A DNA stretch of 64,000 bases, from assembly GCF_000019965.1 (NCBI RefSeq), contig NC_010571.1:3419001-3483000 (forward strand). Direction: 5' to 3'. Within the stretch, counting starts at the first letter, position 1. The number at the start of each line of letters is the position of its first letter. Below are positions 59,027 through 64,000 of this stretch, piece by piece. Below the pieces are notes generated by a model. The model was not told the origin of the DNA and did no database searches. It worked only from the letters and a program-made list of their open reading frames with translations. Made by a program: the position numbers and the translations under genes. The stretch comes from Opitutus terrae PB90-1 (lineage in GTDB: Bacteria > Verrucomicrobiota > Verrucomicrobiia > Opitutales > Opitutaceae).

Positions 59027-59319
59027 GGTCCGAGGGTCGCGGGCCGTGACGCGGGCGCAAGCCGGGAGTGGACGTGGGCGGCCACGCTGGCAGGGCAGCG
59101 GCATCGGCGAACTCGCGCCCCAGCCGCCTGGTTGAAGCGCGGGGTGCGCATCGCGCTTTCCGCCAACCTTTGGGCACGACGTCTGTGCCACGTGGCCTGA
59201 GGCCCGGCCCAGGGCGCAAGCGGGAGACGCGCAACGCGGGCTCACGCCGGAAATTGCCCTTGACGCTCCGCCAGTCCGCCGTAGTGCTCAACGGTTTTCA
59301 CCGCCGAGTAACGCCTACC

Positions 59320-59520
59320 ATGCGAGACGACTACATCAAAGATGCGCTCAAGGTCATTCCCGATCCGAACCTGCTGATCAACGTGGTTTCACGCCGGGTC
59401 AAGCAGCTGCGCCGGGGCAACCGCCCGCTGGTGGAGTCGCTGGAAAAGCTCTCGTCGGAAGACGTGGCGCTGCGCGAAATCATCGAAGGCAAGATCAGCT
59501 TCGAGGTCGGCGAGAACTGA
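59320..59520 (+). CDS. rpoZ: RNA polymerase omega subunit
   Basis: A 66-residue protein, MRDDYIKDALKVIPDPNLLI, then VSRRVKQLRRGNRPLVESLE and ALREIIEGKISFEV. The NVVSRRVKQLRRGNRPL segment and the closing EGKI are the omega signature. It helps assembly of the beta-prime subunit. Start ATG 59320; the frame is open further upstream over cutA antisense and is rejected. A terminator follows directly. Confidence 0.85.
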   Translation: MRDDYIKDALKVIPDPNLLINVVSRRVKQLRRGNRPLVESLEKLSSEDVALREIIEGKISFEVGEN

Positions 59521-59538
59521 GCTGTCCTTTTTTCCACC

Positions 59539-59571
59539 AGGCGGCACGGCGATTGCCGGGGCCGCCTTTTT
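59539..59571 (+). terminator. Rho-independent terminator after rpoZ
   Basis: AGGCGGC (59539-59545) pairs with GCCGCCT (59561-59567), with an inner CGGC-GATT-GCCG stem, followed by TTTTT. It separates rpoZ from smpB, which starts 25 nt later. Confidence 0.88.
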
Positions 59572-59595
59572 CGTGCATAGATTGTTCGGATCACC

Positions 59596-60072
59596 ATGGC
59601 CGCCGCCAACAAAGACGCCCGTCGCTACACCGAGATCCGCAACGCTAAGGCGCTGCGCGACTATTTCGTGGACGAACGTTTCGAGGCCGGAATCCAGTTG
59701 CACGGCACCGAGGTGAAGTCGATCCGAGCCGGGCGCGCGCAGATCAGCGACGCCTTTGGCCGCGTGGAGAAAGGCGAGCTGTGGCTCCACAACGCCCATA
59801 TCGAGCAGTACGCGTTCGGCAACATCTACAATCACGACGCCAAGCGCGTGCGGAAGCTCCTGCTGCACCGTCATCAGGTCCGCAAGATCCAGCAGGCGCT
59901 CGATTCCGGCGGCCGCGCGCTGATTCCGCTGCGGATGTATCTCAAGGAAGCGCTCGTGAAGGTGGAGGTCGCCCTCTGCACGGGCAAGAAGCTCTTCGAC
60001 AAGCGCGAGACCCTGAAGAAAAAGGCCGAGCTGCGCGACGTCGATAAGGCGATGAAACAGTTCCGACGCTGA
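59596..60072 (+). CDS. smpB: SsrA-binding protein SmpB
   Basis: Carries tmRNA to stalled ribosomes for trans-translation. The 158-residue protein shows KALRDYFVDERFEAGIQLHG, TEVKSIRAGRAQISDAFG, NIYNHDAKRVRKLLLHR and the basic tail with KKLFDKRETLKKKAELRDVD. Its TGA overlaps the ATG of thrB by one base (TGATG), so the two are translationally coupled. No tmRNA gene was found in the window. Confidence 0.93.
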   Translation: MAAANKDARRYTEIRNAKALRDYFVDERFEAGIQLHGTEVKSIRAGRAQISDAFGRVEKGELWLHNAHIEQYAFGNIYNHDAKRVRKLLLHRHQVRKIQQALDSGGRALIPLRMYLKEALVKVEVALCTGKKLFDKRETLKKKAELRDVDKAMKQFRR

Positions 60073-60986
60073 TGAACCGAGCGCGGCATACCGTGAGCGT
60101 GCGTGTGCCGGCGAGCACGTCGAACTGCGGAGCCGGGTTCGATTCGCAGGGGCTGGCGTTGAGCCTCTACAACCGCGTGACCCTGACCCGGACGCAGGGC
60201 CTCGTCCCGCTCCCGGAGCAGCCGGTGGACGAATCTACGCACGCGCTGGTGGTGCAAAGCGCGGAGCGGTTCTGGCGTGTGGCGGGAACAGTGCCGGTGG
60301 GATTTTATTACCGGATCGAGGGCGAGGTGCCGGCGGCCCGAGGCTTGGGCTCGAGCGCCACGATCATTGCGGGCGTACTGGTCGGGCTCGACTCGCTGCA
60401 CGAAACGCGGCTGCCGCGCCCGGCGATGGTGAAGATTGCAACCGCGGTCGAAGGCAATCCGGAGAACGTCAGCGCCAGCCTGCTCGGTGGCTTCACGGTC
60501 TCGCGCACGGACCCGGCGACCGGCGAATACGTGGATGCCGTGCGCGTGACGGTGCCGCGTGAGATCGCGTTCGTCGTCGCGTCGCCGAGCATGGAGTTGC
60601 GCACCGTGGAATCGCGCGGTGCGCTGCCGCCGACCCTGCCGTTTGCCGATGCCGTGAAGAGCCTCAACAGTGCCTCGTTTTTCGCGGCGGCGTTCGTGGC
60701 GGGCGACTACGAAAAGCTGCGTCAGGCGGTCGGGGATTTCGTGCATGAGCCTTACCGATTGCCAAAAATTCCGGGAGCGGGGGCGGCGATCGATGCGGGG
60801 ATCGAGGCCGGTGCGTTGACGGGCTGGCTCAGCGGAAGTGGTTCGAGCGTGCTTTGCGTCTGCTATCGGGCGAATGCGGAGCCGATCGCGGCGTCGATGT
60901 GCGCGGCTTTTTGGCGCGAATCGATGCCCTGTGAAGCCCGCGTGCTGAGCGCGGACAACGACGGCGCCCGGGTCGAGCGGGCCTGA
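60072..60986 (+). CDS. thrB: Homoserine kinase (GHMP family)
   Basis: Phosphorylates homoserine in threonine synthesis. The 304-residue GHMP kinase has the N-terminal VSVRVPASTSNCGAGFDSQG, the ATP loop ARGLGSSATIIAGVL, and a C-terminal GALTGWLSGSGSSVLCVCY. Length matches ThrB; other GHMP kinases are less likely given ASTSNCGAGFD. It overlaps smpB by one base. No other thr gene is adjacent. Confidence 0.87.
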   Translation: MNRARHTVSVRVPASTSNCGAGFDSQGLALSLYNRVTLTRTQGLVPLPEQPVDESTHALVVQSAERFWRVAGTVPVGFYYRIEGEVPAARGLGSSATIIAGVLVGLDSLHETRLPRPAMVKIATAVEGNPENVSASLLGGFTVSRTDPATGEYVDAVRVTVPREIAFVVASPSMELRTVESRGALPPTLPFADAVKSLNSASFFAAAFVAGDYEKLRQAVGDFVHEPYRLPKIPGAGAAIDAGIEAGALTGWLSGSGSSVLCVCYRANAEPIAASMCAAFWRESMPCEARVLSADNDGARVERA

Positions 60987-61033
60987 GCCGCGACCTGCCA
61001 GCGGCGGCTTGATTTGGGCGAGGGCGGCGGCCG

Positions 61034-61528
61034 ATGATGTCGCGAATGATTCACGTGGTGCTGTTCCAGCCGGAGATCGCCCCGAACACGGGCAACGTTG
61101 GGCGAATGTGCGCGCTCACGCGCTCGCGGCTGCACCTCATTCATCCGCTGGGTTTCGTGATCAACGACCGCAATCTCCGGCGCGCGGGGATGGATTACTG
61201 GCGGGCGCTCGACGTGCACGAGCACCGCGATTGGGCGAGTTTCCGGGCGAGCGCGGTTGCGCCGCGGCGGCTGTGGCTGTTCACCACGAAGAGCACGCGG
61301 TGCTTTTGGGACGCGCGTTTCGAAGACGGCGACGGACTGGTGTTCGGCAACGAAGGCTCGGGGGCGCCGGAGTGGCTGCACGCGGAGATCGGCGATGAGC
61401 AGCGCGTCACCATTCCGCACGCGAATCCGGAGCTGCGTTCGCTCAACCTCAGCACGGCAGCCGGAATCGCGACGTATGAAGCGCTGCGGCAGGTCGGGCT
61501 GCCCACGCAGTCCAGAGCGGAGAGCTGA
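61034..61528 (+). CDS. trmL: tRNA (cytidine(34)-2'-O)-methyltransferase
   Basis: Methylates the wobble nucleotide of leucine tRNAs. The 164-residue SPOUT protein has FQPEIAPNTGNVGRMCALT, FGNEGSGAPEWL and IPHANPELRSLNLSTAAGIA, which form the knotted SAM site. The second Met (61046) is an alternative start. The C-terminal residues SRAES and the stop codon lie inside a GAGAGCT-type heptad array, so the end of this gene appears to have been set by a repeat. Confidence 0.9.
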   Translation: MMSRMIHVVLFQPEIAPNTGNVGRMCALTRSRLHLIHPLGFVINDRNLRRAGMDYWRALDVHEHRDWASFRASAVAPRRLWLFTTKSTRCFWDARFEDGDGLVFGNEGSGAPEWLHAEIGDEQRVTIPHANPELRSLNLSTAAGIATYEALRQVGLPTQSRAES

Positions 61529-61543
61529 GCCAAGAGCTGAGTG
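61513..61543. repeat. Heptad array at the 3' end of trmL
   Basis: Units CAGAGCG, GAGAGCT, GAGCCAA and GAGCTGA (61513-61540). The trmL stop TGA (61526-61528) is in the array. Units match those of the inverted pair in uvrA at 48944. Confidence 0.6.
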
Positions 61544-61685
61544 TCCGGTTACGGGGTGAAAACGACCGCAGGTCGGGCGGGACCGCTGGGCCGGCCGAGA
61601 TTTCACTGAACGCACACTCGCCCTTCCGGCGCGCCCGGCGGCCGTGCCCTACCGTTTCAACAGTCCGCTCGAACGGAGAACCGCC

Positions 61686-62669
61686 TCAGATCTCGTCGAG
61701 CCGGATGCACGCAGCCTGTTGGTCGGGACCCGCTGGAAGCAGCGGCGGGACGGCGAGGAGACATTTGTCCTGAGCAAACGGACAGCGCGGGTGGAATGGG
61801 CAGCCCGCAGGAGGATTGATCGGTGACGGTGGATCGCCGGCGAGCACGATGCGCTGCCGCGCGCGCTCGGCGTCGGGATTGGGCACCGGAATGGCACTGA
61901 TCAGCGCGCGGGTGTAAGGATGCCGCGGACGCTCGATCACGGCAATCGCCGGCCCGAGTTCGACGATCTTGCCGAGATACATCACCGCGATGCGATCGGA
62001 GATGTGCTTCACGACCGACAGGTCGTGCGCGATAAAGATCATCGACAGGTTCATCTTCCGCCCGAGTTCGGAAAGAAGATTCAAGATCTGCGCCTGAATC
62101 GACACGTCGAGCGCGGAGACCGGCTCGTCCGCGATGATGAGCTTGGGCTCGAGCGCGAGGGCGCGCGCGATCGCGATGCGCTGGCGTTGTCCACCGGAGA
62201 ATTCGTGCGGATACTTGCGCACGAAGCGCGGCGCGAGTCCGACCAGTGACATGAGCTCGGCGACGCGGGCCGGCACTTCGGACGGCGGGCAGCGCCGATG
62301 CACCAGCAGCGGTTCGGCGAGTGTCGCATAGACGGTCATTCGCGGATTAAGCGACGCGTAGGGATCCTGAAAAACCATCTGCAAGTCGCGACGGATCTCG
62401 CGCACTTCCGCGGCGGAGGCGTGGGTGAGATTGCGCCCCTCGAGCACCACGGTGCCCGACGTGGTGGGCACGAGTTGCAGGATCGTGCGGGCGAGAGTGG
62501 ACTTGCCGCAGCCGGACTCGCCGACCAGCCCGAGCACCTCACCGCGCGCGATCGACAGCGACACGCCGTCAACGGCTTTCACCGTGCCGATCTCGCGTTT
62601 GAACACGAAACCCTGGCGCACCGGGAAGTGCGTTTTCACGTCGTGGAGTTCGAGGATCGGGGAAGGCAT
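61686..62669 (-). CDS. Oligo/dipeptide ABC transporter ATP-binding protein (DppF/OppF type)
   Basis: A 327-residue ATPase with Walker [17 protein letters not shown], signature [18 protein letters not shown] and Walker [14 protein letters not shown]. The C-terminal oligopeptide-transporter domain has cysteines ([15 protein letters not shown]) that in relatives bind an Fe-S cluster. It pairs with the DppD-like gene just upstream to energise peptide (or other solute) uptake. No permease or binding protein gene is in the window; they may lie beyond 64000. An inverted repeat fills the gap to its partner. Confidence 0.88.
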   Translation of the reverse strand: MPSPILELHDVKTHFPVRQGFVFKREIGTVKAVDGVSLSIARGEVLGLVGESGCGKSTLARTILQLVPTTSGTVVLEGRNLTHASAAEVREIRRDLQMVFQDPYASLNPRMTVYATLAEPLLVHRRCPPSEVPARVAELMSLVGLAPRFVRKYPHEFSGGQRQRIAIARALALEPKLIIADEPVSALDVSIQAQILNLLSELGRKMNLSMIFIAHDLSVVKHISDRIAVMYLGKIVELGPAIAVIERPRHPYTRALISAIPVPNPDAERARQRIVLAGDPPSPINPPAGCPFHPRCPFAQDKCLLAVPPLLPAGPDQQAACIRLDEI

Positions 62670-62680
62670 TCGGTGGGGAA

Positions 62681-62755
62681 CGCTGATCTACGCTCATCCG
62701 CGCTGATGAAGGGCGGAGGCGATGAATGGAATGAGCGAAGATGAGCGATGATAAG
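62681..62755. repeat. Inverted repeat of 10-nt units between the two ABC ATPase genes
   Basis: Units CGCTGATCTA, CGCTCATCCG and CGCTGATGAA (62681-62710) are followed, in inverse orientation at 62731-62755, by CGCTCATCTT and CGCTCATTCC type units. About 18 of 25 bases pair between arms. It fills most of the 90-nt gap. Confidence 0.7.
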
Positions 62756-62759
62756 TGTT

Positions 62760-63734
62760 CTATATTTCCCCTTGTTGTGCGCGGAGGCAGGCGTGCGCGT
62801 GCCCGGGTGCGACTTCGAGCAACGGCGGCACATTGGCCACGCACTTGTCGCGAACGAATTCGCAGCGCGGCGCGAACGGGCAACCGGGCAGCGGTTTGGA
62901 GAGATCGGGCGGCAGCCCGGGAATCGTGTAGAGCGCCGCGCCCTTCGGCTGCAGCGCCGGAATCGAGCGCTGCAGCGCGCGCGTGTACGGATGACGTGGG
63001 GAGTAGAAGAGCGTGCGCGTGTCAGCCGCCTCGACGATACGACCGGCATACATCACCTGCACGCGGTCGCAGAGCCCGGAGACGACGGCGAGGTCGTGGG
63101 TGACGAAAATCACCGCCATGCCCAGCTCGCGCTGCATTGACTTGATCAGCTCCAGAATCTGCGCCTGCACCGTGACGTCGAGCGCGGTCGTCGGCTCGTC
63201 CGCGATCAGCAACTCCGGCTTGGTGATGAGCGCCATCGCGATCATTACCCGCTGACGCATGCCGCCGGAAAACTCGTGCGGATAACCGTGCAGGCGGCGT
63301 GCGGCATCGTGGATGCCGACGGATTCGAGCGTGGCCTGCGCGCGCGACAGGGCGGCGCGGCGGGAGATTCGTTCGTGAATCAACAGCGGCTCGATGAGCT
63401 GCTCGGAGATCCGGAGATACGGATTCAACGAGGTCATCGGGTCCTGAAAGATCATCGCGATGCGCTTGCCGCGAATCGCGCGTACTTGGGCCGTCGGGCT
63501 GTGCAGCAGGTCGATGCCGTCGAAGACCGCCGTGCCACTTTCGATGCGGCCGGGCGGCTGCGGCACCAGCCCCAGTAGCGAGTAGCAGGTGACGGATTTA
63601 CCCGAACCGGATTCGCCGACGATACCGAGTGTTTCTCCGCGCTCGACGGAGAAGCTCACTCCGTCCACCGCCCGATAAACGCCTGTGCGGGTATGGAAGG
63701 TGGTGCGGAGATCGGTGACCGTCAGCAGAGGCAT
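62760..63734 (-). CDS. Oligo/dipeptide ABC transporter ATP-binding protein (DppD/OppD type)
   Basis: A 324-residue ATPase with Walker [20 protein letters not shown], signature [15 protein letters not shown] and Walker [14 protein letters not shown]. The C-terminal domain has [15 protein letters not shown]. It is the usual first ATPase of a Dpp/Opp pair, with the DppF type following about 90 nt later. The signature [12 protein letters not shown] is typical of DppD/OppD. Substrate cannot be told from the ATPases alone. Confidence 0.88.
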   Translation of the reverse strand: MPLLTVTDLRTTFHTRTGVYRAVDGVSFSVERGETLGIVGESGSGKSVTCYSLLGLVPQPPGRIESGTAVFDGIDLLHSPTAQVRAIRGKRIAMIFQDPMTSLNPYLRISEQLIEPLLIHERISRRAALSRAQATLESVGIHDAARRLHGYPHEFSGGMRQRVMIAMALITKPELLIADEPTTALDVTVQAQILELIKSMQRELGMAVIFVTHDLAVVSGLCDRVQVMYAGRIVEAADTRTLFYSPRHPYTRALQRSIPALQPKGAALYTIPGLPPDLSKPLPGCPFAPRCEFVRDKCVANVPPLLEVAPGHAHACLRAQQGEI

Positions 63735-63808
63735 TGGCGATGACGACAGACGCTGGAGTGGAGGGCGCGAGCCGCAACGCAGAACTGCCGATCCGCTCCA
63801 CCCCTGGC

Positions 63809-64000
63809 TCAGCGCGCGGGCAATGTGCGCCAGGCAGCCACCACGGTTTCGGGCGTGATGGAACCTAGTCCCGGATTGGGCGCGGCCTCAGCGGGCTGGA
63901 GGATCTGCACCGCGGCCGTCGTGGGCACCGGTGCATAGAGGTCCGCCGCACGATGGGCGTGACGCGTAAACATCACGAGCAGCGGGCAACCCATCGCGGC
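63809..64000 (-). CDS. C-terminal part of an unidentified gene
   Basis: The frame is open from the edge of the window to a stop at 63809-63811. It includes MGCPLLVMFTRHAHRAADLY and ends TPETVVAAWRTLPAR. An ATG lies at 63994, but the frame continues beyond it, so the true start is probably outside. The product is not recognised. Confidence 0.4.
   Translation of the reverse strand, partial: AAMGCPLLVMFTRHAHRAADLYAPVPTTAAVQILQPAEAAPNPGLGSITPETVVAAWRTLPAR

Overview
The window is GC-rich, gene-dense bacterial chromosome that most resembles Verrucomicrobiota, probably Opitutaceae. Three things point there. First, a 51-residue basic protein (58523-58678) matches the PVC-superphylum signature family. 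Second, the UvrA is double length, about 2,000 residues with four ABC ATPase domains, as in Chlamydiae. Third, mcsA-mcsB-clpC occurs in a genome with Gram-negative-type genes (lspA, dacA, prepilin, hemF). The assignment is inferred from protein resemblance, because no rRNA is present. All genes are housekeeping or ordinary metabolism; I see no phage, integrase, transposase, CRISPR array or rRNA.

Layout. 1-3688 (minus): sugar-acid operon of MFS transporter, FAH-family dehydratase and ketoglutarate-semialdehyde dehydrogenase. 3914-6526 (minus): CBS-type manganese pyrophosphatase and a pseudopilin. 6717-11967 (plus): ilvE, then mcsA-mcsB-clpC with a terminator. 12133-15354: LysR gene divergent from leuC-leuD. 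15372-17558 (minus): lipid kinase and tyrS. 17754-26165 (plus): peroxiredoxin, acnA, a STAS/PP2C pair, trpB, a small four-helix-bundle cassette and yicC. 26171-30535 (minus): ileS-dksA-lspA. 30678-34359 (minus): hemF-hemE-hemY. 34507-46601: a His-rich membrane protein, dacA, ydeI, prfC, two tiny ORFs, an RlmI-like methyltransferase, a GH105 enzyme, eno, an ankyrin protein and a single-domain response regulator. 46764-53964 (minus): giant uvrA and a glycosyltransferase. 54014-61528: small membrane protein, lpd, HDOD protein, tRNA-Arg, dedA, PVC signature protein, cutA, rpoZ, smpB-thrB and trmL. 61686-64000 (minus): two peptide ABC transporter ATPases and a partial gene.

The most unusual content is repetitive DNA. 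The four-helix-bundle (23S rRNA intervening-sequence/S23-type) gene at 24881-25234 sits between two inverted arms. Each arm is built of four short units of 7-8-7-7 nt (24840-24871 and 25256-25287), which looks like a mobile cassette. Other arrays with the same four-heptad design but a different unit (GAGTTGA-like) occur alone or as an inverted pair elsewhere. Several lie in frame inside essential genes: prfC once and uvrA four times, where they encode Ser/Gln/Leu/Asn-rich insertions. A second family of palindromic GC-rich repeats (core GGGCG-NNN-CGCCC) is scattered between genes and also sits in frame in uvrA. Larger inverted repeats of tandem 9-10 nt units lie between leuC and leuD and between the two ABC ATPase genes. 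Together they suggest one or more families of small elements that tolerate in-frame insertion into coding regions.
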